NCBI RefSeq assembly: GCF_041381155.1
Contig: NC_091142.1
Span: forward strand, 43,870,747-43,934,746
Direction of reading: 5' to 3'
DNA length: 64,000 nucleotides
Origin: Argopecten irradians
Lineage: Eukaryota; Mollusca; Bivalvia; Pectinida; Pectinidae
Position numbers and translations under genes: made by a program. Shown here piece by piece: positions 23,906-34,739 of the stretch; the first letter of the stretch is position 1, and each line of letters starts with the position of its first letter. The notes under the pieces are model-generated. The model worked only from the letters and a program-made list of their open reading frames with translations. It was not told the DNA's origin and ran no database searches.

Positions 23906-23934
23906 CTGAGGTGGGAATCTTTACACATCGGTGA
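23871..23934 (+). CDS. THOC5: THOC5-like terminal exon
   Basis: After GTTACAG the exon reads, with the phase-2 carry-over, R-G-P-N-R-T-K-P-Y-M-F-C-P-E-V-G-I-F-T-H-R and stop at 23,932-23,934. Animal THOC5 proteins end with the same kind of R-G-P-x-R-x-K-P-(F/Y) ... G-(F/I)-F-x-H-R tail, so this is the natural C-terminus. Polyadenylation signal candidates (AATAAA) lie at about 24,043 and 24,199. Use of an upstream acceptor in the preceding array would lengthen the protein in frame by multiples of about 16 residues. Confidence 0.85.
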
Positions 23935-24387
23935 GATAGTCGGCGACATCCGCTCTTGATAAAAAGACCAGACATCTTGTGTTCAGTGACGGCTTCATCC
24001 AAGAAAATGCTGCTCAAGAGTACTGTACTGTGAATTTGGTTAATAAAGGCAAACTAAGGACAAGACATTTATTTTAAAACTGACTTACACTTTCTGATTT
24101 TTTTTTTTTTTTTTTTTTTGTTCTGAGAGGGATCAGAGAAGATTGTTGTGAATGTCAGAATCCTATTATTGTCTTGTTGTCACAGATGGACATGCTGGTA
24201 ATAAAGTAAATAACAAGTACGTTATTATTTTGTTGGTTTTCTGTTCCCGGGCAGCTCCTTCAGTGTTTTAATGTTATATAGTGGCTGTATTGTTAGGTGT
24301 CTCTCCTCTGTTATCTGTAAAGGAAATATCTGGAAACCTTTGATTATTTTATAGCTTATCTGTCAAAAGGACAAGAACTTCTACCAA

Positions 24388-24866
24388 ACTGGTCCAGAGA
24401 CCGTATACCAAACTGGTCCAGAGAACTTATACCAAACTGGTCCAAAGAACTTATACCAAACTGGTCCAGAGAACTTATACCAAACTGGTCCAGAGACCTT
24501 ATACCAAACTGTCCAGAGAACTTATACCAAACTGGTCCAGAGAACTTATACCAAACTGGTCCAGAGACCTTATACCAAACTGGTCCAGAGACCTTATACC
24601 AAACTGGTCCAGAGAACTTATACCAAACTGGTCCAGAGAACTTATATCAAACGGGTCCAGAGACCTTATACCAAACTGGTCCAGAGACCTTATACCAAAC
24701 TGGTCCAGAGAACTTATATCAAACGGGTCCAGAGACCTTATACCAAACTGGTCCAGAGACCTTATACCAATTTGGTCCAGAGACCTTATACCAAACTGGT
24801 CCAGAGAACTTCTACCAAACTGGTCCAGAGAACTTCTACCAAACTGGTCCAGAGACCTTAGTTTGG
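24388..24866. repeat. 24-bp tandem array 3' of the THOC5-like gene
   Basis: About 20 copies of CCAGAGAACTTATACCAAAC plus TGGT, with ACCTT/AACTT variation and a few point changes. All plus frames and at least one minus frame stay open only because the unit length is a multiple of three. Confidence 0.95.
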
Positions 24867-26030
24867 ACCTGTAGTACGATGGCATAAGAGTCTACCAGTT
24901 ACAAAAAAATGACATTTACCTCCTGTCAAGATCAGATAGGGTCAAATAGGCTAAAATCTTAAAATTACTTCTTGCCAATAACTAAGAGACTAGAGACCTG
25001 ATGTAAGACAATTGTGTTTTAGGATGAAGGGCTATTATCGAATGAATAAACTTTACCTTTAATCAAGGTCATAGAAATCTCAATGTCATTTTTGTTGATA
25101 ACTAAGGGGCCTTGAGCCATGATATTTGGCCTGTATCATGCAGATACCAGAGCTAACAAGTTTGTTAATATACATGAACTTTATTCAAGGTTACAGAGAG
25201 ATCCAATAGGCTAAAATCAACAACTGTTTGCCCATGAACGTAGAGACCAGATATTGATCGTGTACTAGAAACGAATATGCATACCCAACCTACTATACCT
25301 CTGGGCCGGACGACACCATTATCATTCTATACATGTAAGTCTATAACATGGAGCTGCTCTATTGTAGCCAGTACGTCATGTACGTGCTCAAATGAATGGC
25401 TACAAAGTTTGTTCAAATAGCCTTTACATTTTTCCATTTTAATACATGCACTAAATCTTTACTAGTAAATAATTCCTAGGCCTATAGCCATGATATTGAC
25501 CGATCGCCAGGTGTAATATAGCCACGCCTCGTGCTCCCAAACACACGTGTTTCTGCACACACTATACAAAATACAAAGTCACGTGCGGTTTGATTGACAG
25601 CTGGCGATCCGTCAATTGGGCCTTTACTAGTAACATGCTGGGATGTGAGCTACCATGTCTAATGGAATGAATGACATTGACCTTCACTCAAGGTCACAAT
25701 GATCAACTAGGATACAATCTTGCAACAACTTCTTGTCAATGACTAAAAGACTAACAGTATAAAAAAAGTACAATATCGGGCCGCTAAAATGCATGGATTA
25801 ATAAAAGGTTTAGACATTTGTTTAAAATGACCTTGACCTTCATTGAAAGTCACAGGTTGGTAAATCCCCCCGCTAACCGCACCTAACCTTTTAATTTTAC
25901 TCCCAATATTTCACCTGTCCATAGCATGATGGGATAAGTTGCTACGTTTTATCACATAATCCGCCTGATACATGTATCTAGTGATTGTCACTCGTGTAAT
26001 GTGACCTTAACCATTTATATAACGATCCCA
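24867..26030. repeat. Degenerate ~180-bp repeats with AGGTCA motifs
   Basis: Diverged units share blocks such as CAAGGTCACAGAGATC, TAGGCTAAAATC, TTGCCAATAACTAAGAGAC and ATGATATTGGCCTG. They resemble the sequences at 50.9-51.3 and 61.7-62.1 kb. The motif TCAAGGTCA occurs at 25,063 and 25,688. No gene seen. Confidence 0.6.
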
Positions 26031-27804
26031 TGACAAACAATAGATTAACGTAAAAAAAAAAAACACGACGTGACGTCAGGATTTCGAGGATGGTGGCCAA
26101 CGCCAGAATTTCGCAATATATATTGTAGTTCAGATTCTTTGAGATGTAGGTTTTCATACAACTTATGTGAACAAATGTATCTTACAAGATGTAAATATGT
26201 GTTTATTGGATTGATTAATTTTATGCAACTCGTTTCGAAGTTTTAATTTTTGATTGCTTGGCTCCAAAAATGAAAGCTGCTAAGACTTGTTTCATAAAAT
26301 CGTATACGAGATGAACACACATTTTAAAGTTGTATTTCTGGTAATTTTCACTGTAACGATATGTCGCTTAAACATTTGATACTTGAACATGATATTTTAA
26401 CTTAATGATTAAGCTCGCCAAAAGCATATGTCGGCCTATAAGAGAGCCGAAATCTAGAGATAATATATTCCTGGTTTTGAATACAGCGCCTTCAATCACC
26501 GCCATGTTCAGTGACTGCGGGTTTTGTCGGAATTCCGAATCGTATCACGTGACTTACGTCCACACGTCCTGCACGTGGTGATCCAGGTAACTAGCGTAAG
26601 CGCACATGTGTTTGTTTACGTTTTCCTTCTGGCTAATATGAGCAAATCGTGCTGGTATATGTCCACAGAGCGAATATTTGAAACATCTAATTCACACATT
26701 ACCGTAATTCAATTTTGTGTGTATCAAATACATTGTAATGTGCAAGCATTATTTTCTTTGTAGATCCAGTCTGCTGAGGTCGACCACATGTTTTGTTTAC
26801 GAAAAAAAAATTGTTGACATTTGGTTTCACAACCCTCGTGTTACTTCGAGATTGTCGTGACGATGTTCGGAAGAGTTCGGAATGATTCGGCATCTTTCGA
26901 GCTTATTTTTCACGTGTACACGTTAAAACGATTTTTTACTTCTATAATTAAAAATACTTCCAGTGCTGCAACTTTATAAAAAGTGGTAAAAGTAGAAAGT
27001 TTAAACCTCGGACAGACGGAGAAAAATGTGTATAACACTTAAAAAGTTTTCACTATGACAAAAAGAGCGAAAGTGATAGACCATACAACTTTAACTATCC
27101 TATATATATCTATCAACTTTGGTTCTCTCTATGGACTTGCAAGATTTGCTTAAGAAATCAATGTTTTCTTCCAGGAAAGTAAGAGTTCTCTTCTTAAATC
27201 TGAATATATGTTCACTAGAACGACTTTCACAATTTTCATTAGGCCAGAGACATTATATATAGGGTTTTGGAATGTCTATTATTGAGAGTGTTCGTATGAG
27301 TTGAAGATATTAATTTAAGTGACGTAAAATTTTGTAAATCGTGAGCTTTTAAAATTTATTTCATATGGTGGGCATTATAATTCGAATATAATCGTACGTT
27401 TTCCCAGAGAGTAAGGATCTTTCTGAAACTTTATAATGAGGTTTTTCTTGTGTCTCATTGCGCCGATGGAATTTGCAAACCAATTTGAAAATTACTGTTC
27501 CCACAAAGCTCTGAAGTGACATGTATTCTTTTTCAGATGTTATATCTTGATCCCTGTCCTTCGCTGTTCAGATTTCACTTTGACACTGATAGAAAATCAT
27601 GCTAATTACTTACTTTAATTTATCTTCTGCAACCGGTGCAATACTCTGTGATATACAATAATGTCACGTTGTTGAGCACGTTTCAATAGTAATAAATAAA
27701 ACAGAGTATAGCAACGAAAACAAATTGTAAAATACAATGGTATCTATGTTCACTTCTCTATCTGTTGAGTGTCCAACTAGTAATTAAGATATTCATATTT
27801 CGTT
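26031..27804. other. Non-coding region with a dispersed repeat fragment
   Basis: The segment 26,440-26,535 (TATATTCCTGGTTTTGAATA, then CCATGTTCAGTGACT) matches 31,497-31,568. Open frames at 26,524-26,763 and 26,699-26,893 have no recognisable domain. Nothing else identified. Confidence 0.45.
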
Positions 27805-29610
27805 GGTTTGTCCTTTAGTTGACGACCTCCTATGTACCTGTAATAAAAGCTGTAAGGTTGTCCTTTAGTTGACGACTTCCTATGTACCTGTAATAAAAGC
27901 TGTAAGGTTATCCTTTAGTTGACGACTTCCTATGTGTCTGTAATAAAAGCTGTAAGCATGTCCTTTAGTTGACGACCTCCTATGTACCTGTAATAAAAGC
28001 TGTAAGGTTGTCCTTTAGTTGACGACCTCCTATGTGTCTGTAATAAAAGCTGTAAGGTTGTCCTTTAGTTGCCGACCTCCTATGTGTCTGTAATAAAAGC
28101 TGTAAGGTTGTCCTTTAGTTGACGACCTCCTATGTGTCTGTAATAAAAGCTGTAAGTTTGTCCTTTAGTTGACGACCTCCTATGTGTCTGTAATAAAAGC
28201 TGTAAGGTTGTCCTTTAGTTGACGACTTCCTATGTGCCTGTAATAAAAGCTGTAAGGTTGTCCTTTAGTTGACGACCTCCTATGTACCTGTAATAAAAGC
28301 TGTAAGGTTGTCCTTTAGTTGACGACCTCCTATGTGTCTGTAATAAAAGCTGTAAGGTTGTCCTTTAGTTGACGACCTCCTATGTGTCTGTAATAAAAGC
28401 TGTAAGGTTGTCCTTTAGTTGACGACCTCCTATGTGCCTGTAATAAAAGCTGTAAGGTTGTCCTTTAGTTTACGACTTCCTATGTGTCTGTAATAAAAGC
28501 TGTAAGGTTGTCCTTTAGTTGACGACCTCCTATGTGTCTGTAATAAAAGCTGTAAGGTTGTCCTTTAGTTGACGACTTCCTATGTGCCTGTAATAAAAGC
28601 TGTAAGGTTGTCCTTTAGTTGACGACCTCCTATGTACCTGTAATAAAAGCTGTAAGGTTGTCCTTTAGTTGACGACCTCCTATGTGCCTGTAATAAAAGC
28701 TGTAAGGTTGTCCTTTAGTTGACGACCTCCTATGTGTCTGTAATAAAAGCTGTAAGCATGTCCTTTAGTAAACGACCTCCTATGTACCTGTAATAAAAGC
28801 TGTAAGCATGTCCTTTAGTTGACGACCTCCTATGTACCTGTAATAAAAGCTGTAAGGCTGTCCTTTAGTTGACGACTTCCTATGTGTCTGTAATAAAAGC
28901 TGTAAGGTTGTCCTTTAGTTGACGACTTCCTATGTGTCTGTAATAAAAGCTGTAAGGTTGTCCTTTAGTTGACGACCTCCTATGTGCCTGTAATAAAAGC
29001 TGTAAGGTTGTCCTTTAGTTGACGACCTCCTATGTGTCTGTAATAAAAGCTGTAAGGTTGTCCTTTTGTTGACGACCTCCTATGTGCCTGTAATAAAAGC
29101 TGTAAGGTTGTCCTTTAGTTGACGACCTCCAATGTGCCTGTAATAAAAGCTGTAAGGTTGTCCTTTAGTTGACGACCTCCTATGTGTCTGTAATAAAAGC
29201 TGTAAGGTTGTCCTTTAGTTGACGACCTCCTATGTGCCTGTAATAAAAGCTGTAAGGTTGTCCTTTAGTTGACGACCTCCTATGTGCCTGTAATAAAAGC
29301 TGTAAGGTTGTCCTTTAGTTGACGACCTCCTATGTGTCTGTAATAAAAGCTGTAAGGTTGTCCTTTAGTTGACGACCTCCTATGTGCCTGTAATAAAAGC
29401 TGTAAGGTTGTCCTTTAGTTGACGACCTCCTATGTGTCTGTAATAAAAGCTGTAAGCATGTCCTTTAGTTGACGACCTCCTATGTGCCTGTAATAAAAGC
29501 TGTAAGGTTGTCCTTTAGTTGACGACCTCCTATGTGTCTGTAATAAAAGCTGTAAGGTTGTCCTTTAGTTGACGACCTTCTATGTGCCTGTAATAAAAGC
29601 TGTAAGGTTG
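27805..29610. repeat. 50-bp tandem array, 36 units
   Basis: Highly regular units: TGTCCTTTAGTTGACGACCT, then CCTATGTGTCTG, then TAATAAAAGCTGTAAGG. Variation is confined to a few positions (TGTGCC/TGTACC/TGTGTC; CCTCC/CTTCC; TAAGGTT/TAAGCAT). Every unit carries AATAAA on the plus strand. There are no spacers between units, so it is not a CRISPR array. Confidence 0.97.
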
Positions 29611-30188
29611 TCGTGTGTCCTTGTCCTTTAATAGGTCGGCTTCTAGCTTCCCTTTTGCTCAGTCGGTAGAAGGGCAAACCAGTCGTCTCACTCCTTCTAT
29701 GCTACGTGAAGGAGCAGAAACTACCACTTTTATAGACTATGGTGTGTCTCGTTTGGCCAGGGGATAAAATCCAAAAAATTCCTCACAGGTGCGAACGCTC
29801 AAATCAAGACCAAAAGTGTGGTTGTATTCATGGATGATAAAAGTCAACTAGGAAGATTTACAAGTTCCAAAATTTAGTCACGCATTTGGGGCAGCGACTG
29901 CAATTTTAACGCCCAACGTATACCTGGACATGTAGTTAAACCTTTAAAATTCCGCGCTTTGTTACACATGAAAATAACTTCCGAAAACCGCGAAAATACC
30001 GAATGATAGACCATGTTAAAGAGATTGAAAAATAAACACTTAACAAATGTGTTAGTATGCTAGTATATACAAGTACGTATTCTAATTTAATAACAATTAA
30101 GGAATTTGACAGAATGCATGTAAACCTATATACACATACAGTTCAGAGTCTGCTTTTGACAAATGATCCACCGGACGTTTTGAGTACT
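29611..30188. other. Spacer 3' of the intronless gene
   Basis: A tRNA A-box-like segment (GCTCAGTCGGTAGA, 29,658-29,671) suggests a SINE fragment, but no clear B-box was found. The rest is AT-rich without features. Confidence 0.3.
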
Positions 30189-31031
30189 TTATTTTTTGCC
30201 CTCAGTGTTAAACGTGTCACTGAATCTGACAGAGTGTAGGAGTTTCTCCTTACTGCCGTTTCGTCTCTCCTTACAGCCGTCTGTCTGACCATCGTCTATC
30301 TCCTCGTCCTCGATATTCTGTAGCTTCCTCTGAATTTTCCTCATTGATTTCTTCTCTGTGTAAGACACACGTTTGAACTCCCGCGGGCCCTGGTACGAGT
30401 CCTCCCAGACTGTTGGTAGGGAGTGCGAACTATCGATCTCCCGGGGTAGGGCTTCCTTGCTGTTAGACATTTGGGCGGGGAAAGCCTCCGTGTACTTGAT
30501 GGGCATGGAGGCTGTTACCCCGAGGGCCTGTGAGCCCGTCCCCTGGGACTGAGAACCAACACCCGCTGTACTGATGGGCTGTATTGCTGTATTGGCTACG
30601 ATCACACCATATGAACTTGAAGTCCGTATTTTACTATACCGCTGTTTTTGTCCCGCCGAGTCCAGTGAACGTTCTTCATTATCCTCTTGGAACTCGGAGG
30701 GAAACTTGCCCGTGTCCGAATCTTGCCCATCCAATTCCGATTGGAAATTATACAGAGGATGGTCAGGGAAAAGCCTATCCGACGTATTGGAACCTAATGA
30801 GATTTCAAGCGCCATTTTTGCTACAGCGCGCGCAGTGTGCGTGAGACTCTCAGCAACCTGTTTGACAGACGCCGCTTCACACATGGCTCGTTCGGCCAGG
30901 GCCATGGCATGCCGAGCCTTAAGGTCTGCTTCATGTGCCTGGACACGTGCGTAGTGCGCGAGCGAGCTGACCTGTAAGGCCTCTTTAAACAAATCTGATT
31001 TGGCCGTGCATTCCTCGTCCGCATCAGCCAT
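30189..31031 (-). CDS. Hypothetical 280-residue intronless protein
   Basis: A single open frame of 280 codons from ATG (31,031-31,029) to TAA. I chose this ATG because its context (A at -3, G at +4) is favourable; the frame extends 11 codons further but only from a GTG. I do not recognise the family. Residues 1-80 are Ala- and Leu-rich with many Glu/Lys/His, probably helical (M-A-D-A-D-E-E-C, then A-H-Y-A-R-V-Q-A-H-E-A-D-L-K-A-R). The middle (about 95-220) is Ser/Gln/Gly-rich and likely disordered. The C-terminal part (about 225-265) is basic and acidic, with K-K-S-M-R-K-I-Q-R-K-L. No signal peptide or membrane segment. The stop codon is embedded in AATAAA. Intactness in a window full of broken frames argues that it is real. 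Confidence 0.6.
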   Translation of the reverse strand: MADADEECTAKSDLFKEALQVSSLAHYARVQAHEADLKARHAMALAERAMCEAASVKQVAESLTHTARAVAKMALEISLGSNTSDRLFPDHPLYNFQSELDGQDSDTGKFPSEFQEDNEERSLDSAGQKQRYSKIRTSSSYGVIVANTAIQPISTAGVGSQSQGTGSQALGVTASMPIKYTEAFPAQMSNSKEALPREIDSSHSLPTVWEDSYQGPREFKRVSYTEKKSMRKIQRKLQNIEDEEIDDGQTDGCKERRNGSKEKLLHSVRFSDTFNTEGKK

Positions 31032-31076
31032 GCTTAGTAACCAGACTCTCGACAAGATCGTCACTATGACCTCTTA

Positions 31077-31101
31077 TGACGTCACAATGATGTTGACGTC
31101 A
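31077..31101. promoter_or_regulatory. Two CRE sites upstream of the intronless gene
   Basis: Perfect TGACGTCA palindromes at 31,077-31,084 and 31,094-31,101 lie 46 and 63 bp upstream of the ATG at 31,031. This octamer is the binding site of CREB/ATF bZIP factors. The 17-bp spacing and closeness to the start suggest a proximal promoter element; no TATA box is apparent. Confidence 0.6.
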
Positions 31102-31570
31102 TTTAATTATTCTCGTCATACAACCGATTTTGTTGCAAATATCTTTCTAAAATTAGAAACTTTAGTGATTCTTTAGTTATATAACTTACCCGAACAACTA
31201 GAAAATGGACAAAGGCAGTATGATAAACCTGATGATAGTGGCCGCAACTGGTAGGAGAGTACAGTGCGTGTATAAGGCGATAATAACCACCACACGCAAT
31301 AGGGGGGATGCAAGACAAAAATAATAAAGAAAATAACAGAAATGAAACCTCATTGTTAAACGTTTTCTGCATTCGGCAGGTATAATAGCTTTCTCATGAA
31401 TTCAACATAGGCATTTAAACTACTATACAAGTCACAGCACGAAAAACTATTACTTATATTTGGAACGACAACAAATCGGAAAGAGTCTGCATAAGTCGGC
31501 CGATATCTAGGTATCATATATTCCTGGTTTTGAATAAAGCCTTCAATCACCATGTTCAGTGACTTCGGGT
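31102..31570. other. Upstream region of the intronless gene
   Basis: No gene recognised. Its right part (31,497-31,568) is a copy of the dispersed fragment at 26,440-26,535 and abuts the truncated foldback element. Confidence 0.4.
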
Positions 31571-32227
31571 TTTGTAGAAACTCCATTTAAACATCGTGTA
31601 GCTCACTTACTTTAACCGTCACCGCCATGTTCATTTGTTTTTCGGAACGCTTCTCGAGTTTACCTACAAGCACAACATTACATAATTTGCATAATGTAGT
31701 CACGATATGTAAAGTCGAGAAGCGTTCCGAGAGAAAAATGAACATAGCGGTGACGGTTAAAGTAAGTGAGCTACACGATGTTTAAATGGAGTTTCTACAA
31801 AGTACGGGTCATGACACCTCCAAAGGAGGTTGTGGATGAACACAGTTATGGGTACTGTTTACCACCACAAGCGTAGATTTTGTGGTTTTGGCTTGGTTTT
31901 TGAGGTGCCCATTAGAGCCGAGGAGACGACATTTCGACCGGACAGAGAAATGTCTACCTAGCATATTTTTCGCAAATTTCTCGATTCATCAAGCCATAAC
32001 TTCGTCAATACTTGGCCAATTTTGTTCATCAAGCACTCAATGGAAAGATAAATTATTTCTCTTTAAGGTAAGATATCCGTCAATGTTGTATATAACCCAT
32101 TTATTAAAATAATCATGGTTTTAAAAAAATAGATCCGTTTTTTCTCGACCGCCGAGTTCATACCCTTGATACTATAATATATATATGTATACTGTTAGTT
32201 TAAAAAAAATCGTGCCAGGTCCCTGTG
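31571..32227 (+). mobile_element. Foldback element, truncated copy
   Basis: The right arm (to ...CAGGTCCCTGTG at 32,227) matches the complete copy at 32,541-33,623. The left arm is cut to about 110 bp (31,571-31,680). The centre is the ATAATTTGCATAAT palindrome at about 31,685. Confidence 0.85.
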
Positions 32228-32540
32228 ATTTTAATGGACCGATCTGATGAAATACGCTCTCTTCCATCTAGAAATTTGAAAGCTCGAGATATAATTAAAC
32301 AAATACATGTAGAAATTATACATTAAGTGTCAATCTCTAGTAAACATTAATTCCATTTTTTTTTCTTTCTGAAAACATTACCGTAGTAAACCGAACTATA
32401 TCTGATGAAATTACTACGCTCTCTTCCATCTCGAGATGTAAAATCTCGAGTTGCCTCCCTTTAAACGTCATTGCTATTAGGCCTAACATTCATGCACTGT
32501 ATAGCACTTGCTGTTCGACTTGCTCTAGCTGTGTTTAAAC
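32228..32540 (+). repeat. Host repeat segment interrupted by the foldback element
   Basis: This segment, continuing at 33,632-33,780, parallels 42,670-43,140: shared blocks include TGATGAAATTACTACGCTC, CACTTGCTGTTCGACTTGCT, AAGTATCTGGCCA and GCAAAGCAAAGTGATACAC. In the other copy the sequence is continuous across GTTTAAAC. Confidence 0.8.
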
Positions 32541-33623
32541 CACAGGGACCTGGCACGATTTTTTTTGAAACTAACAGTATACATATATATATATTATAGT
32601 ATCAAGGGTATGAACTCGGCGGTCTAGAAAAACTGACCTATTTATTTAAAACCGTGATTATTTTAATAAATGGGTTCTATACAACATTGACGGATATCTT
32701 ACCTTAAAGAAAAATAATTTATGTTTCCATTGAGTGCTTGATGAATAAAATTGGCCAAGTATTGACGAAGTTATAGCTTGATGAATCAGGAAATTTACGT
32801 CAAATATGCTAGGTAGACATTTCCCTGTCCGGTCGAAATGTCGTCTCGGCTCTAATGGGTACCTCAAAAACCAAGCCAAAATCACAAAATCTACGCTTGT
32901 GGTGGTAAACAGTACCCATAACTGTATTCATCCACAATCTCCTTTGGAGGTGTCATGACCCTTACTTTGTTGAAACCCCATTTAAACATCGTGTAGCTCA
33001 CTTACTTTAACCGTGACCGCCATGTTCATTTGTTTTTTCGGAACGCTTCTCGAGTTTACCCACAAGCACAACACTACATAATTTGCATAATGTAGTCACG
33101 ATATGTAAAGTCGAGGAGCGTTCCGAGAGAAAAATGAACATGGCGGTGACGGTTAAAGTAAGTGAGCTACACGATGTTTAAATGGAGTTTCTACAAAGTA
33201 CGGGTCACGACACCTCCAAAGGAGATTGCGGATGAACACAGTTATGGGTACTGTTTACAACCACAAGCGTAGATTTTGTGATTTTGGCTTGGTTTTTGAG
33301 GTACCCATTAGAGCCGAGACGACATTTCGACCGGACAGGGAAATGTCTACCTAGCATATTTGACGTAAATTTCCTGATTCATCAAGCCATAACTTCGTCA
33401 ATACTTGGCCAATTTTGTTCATCAAGCACTCAATGGAAAGATAAATTATTTCTCTTTAAGGTAAGATATCCGTCAATGTTGTATAGAACCAATTTATTAA
33501 AATAATCACGGTTTTAAACAAATAGGTCCGTTTTTTTTCGACCGCCGAGTTCATCCCCTTGATACTATAATATATATATATATGTATACTATTGGTTAAA
33601 AATTTTCGTGCCAGGTCCCTGTG
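32541..33623. mobile_element. Complete palindromic foldback transposon with 8-bp TSD
   Basis: The element is 1,083 bp and nearly a perfect inverted repeat about position 33,082; ends are CACAGGGACCTGGCACGA and its complement. It is flanked by GTTTAAAC at 32,533-32,540 and 33,624-33,631. The uninterrupted paralogous site at 42,999-43,006 has a single GTTTAAAC in matching flanks, which fixes both the ends and the 8-bp duplication. It encodes no transposase, so it is non-autonomous. An 8-bp duplication fits hAT- or P-type transposases; the family is not determined. Confidence 0.9.
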
Positions 33624-33631
33624 GTTTAAAC

Positions 33632-34739
33632 AAACATACACAACATATTTGTTACAATGTTTCATTACATCAAAGGATTGTTGTAACCAAATTATGACTT
33701 GTTATTTGACAAAAGTATCTGGCCATGATTTATAAGTCAAAACTCGGCAAAGCAAAGTGATACACTAGCAGCCATGTTAGTCTTTCTAACAAGGAAATCA
33801 ATACATAATCCGGAAATCGCAATATTTCTGTTGTTATCAAATGGATATTGCTAGTCATTAAACTTATTTTCTTTTCTTTTAAAGAGACATTGATGAAATT
33901 GATAATTTCAGTAATAATTTTGTGTATATAGAATCGATTAATTACTTACATGTATAAAACGAAAATGGCGCTCATATTTTTACCAGATTTATTAGTTTAA
34001 TAAATCTACTTATTTCAGAAATAAGATATTCTAATATTTAAAATATATTTCAGTCATTTCAGGAAAAAACCTTCAACTTATGGTGGTTGAATCAACTTTA
34101 ATTATAATAAAATGATACATATCTTTTGTTTAACTCCAAAATTCAACATATATACAATGTACAACATGTTTACTAAATTTGATATAAATGATAAACCAAT
34201 TTCTTTATTCCTTTGTTTGAGTCCTTCATTCACAGCATCTATGAGTGGCCTTGGCACTTTGATCTGGGAAAACGACGTGAACTGTGCTTACAAAATAATG
34301 ATATAACAATTGATATCTACCCGCAAGGGAGCTAGCTCTGTACTGTACTTCAATGAAATACATTATCATTTTAAATGTACTATGACCTTTCGATATTACC
34401 ACCAAGTGCTATTAGGAAGTGACCGAAAATGAATGTCTGTTATCTATTAATGTATTATTTGTTCTCAATCATATGTATTTTACTATTGTTACTTGAAATG
34501 CGAATAAAACTTCAAATAATGTAAACGTATCAATACTTCAACATTTTCTTGTATCAATGTTTTGACTTTCACATAGTCGCAATTTTAAAAATATCTGAAA
34601 TGGGATAAAATAATAAATAGATTTTATCCATATATGACAATTGTATCTCTGATAAAAATATACACATGATTTTTTATGAAAATACAGTGTTACACAAATA
34701 ATATGTGTTTTTGTAATGACTACTGTACTGTTCAACTAT
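33632..34739. other. AT-rich non-coding sequence
   Basis: The first about 150 bp belong to the interrupted host repeat (paralogue at 43,007-43,140). The remainder shows no recognisable gene. Confidence 0.4.

Noticed and set aside
24499..24885. Minus-strand repeat protein
   Set aside because: Translation of the 24-bp array; no supporting flanking exon or homology.
27805..29610. CRISPR array
   Set aside because: Units are contiguous without unique spacers and the DNA is eukaryotic.
29655..29760. Second tRNA-derived SINE
   Set aside because: An A-box-like motif is present, but no convincing B-box at the right distance.
31882..33505. ~75-codon frames in the three foldback arms
   Set aside because: They begin at GTG, lack a recognisable domain, and are similar because the arms are recent copies.
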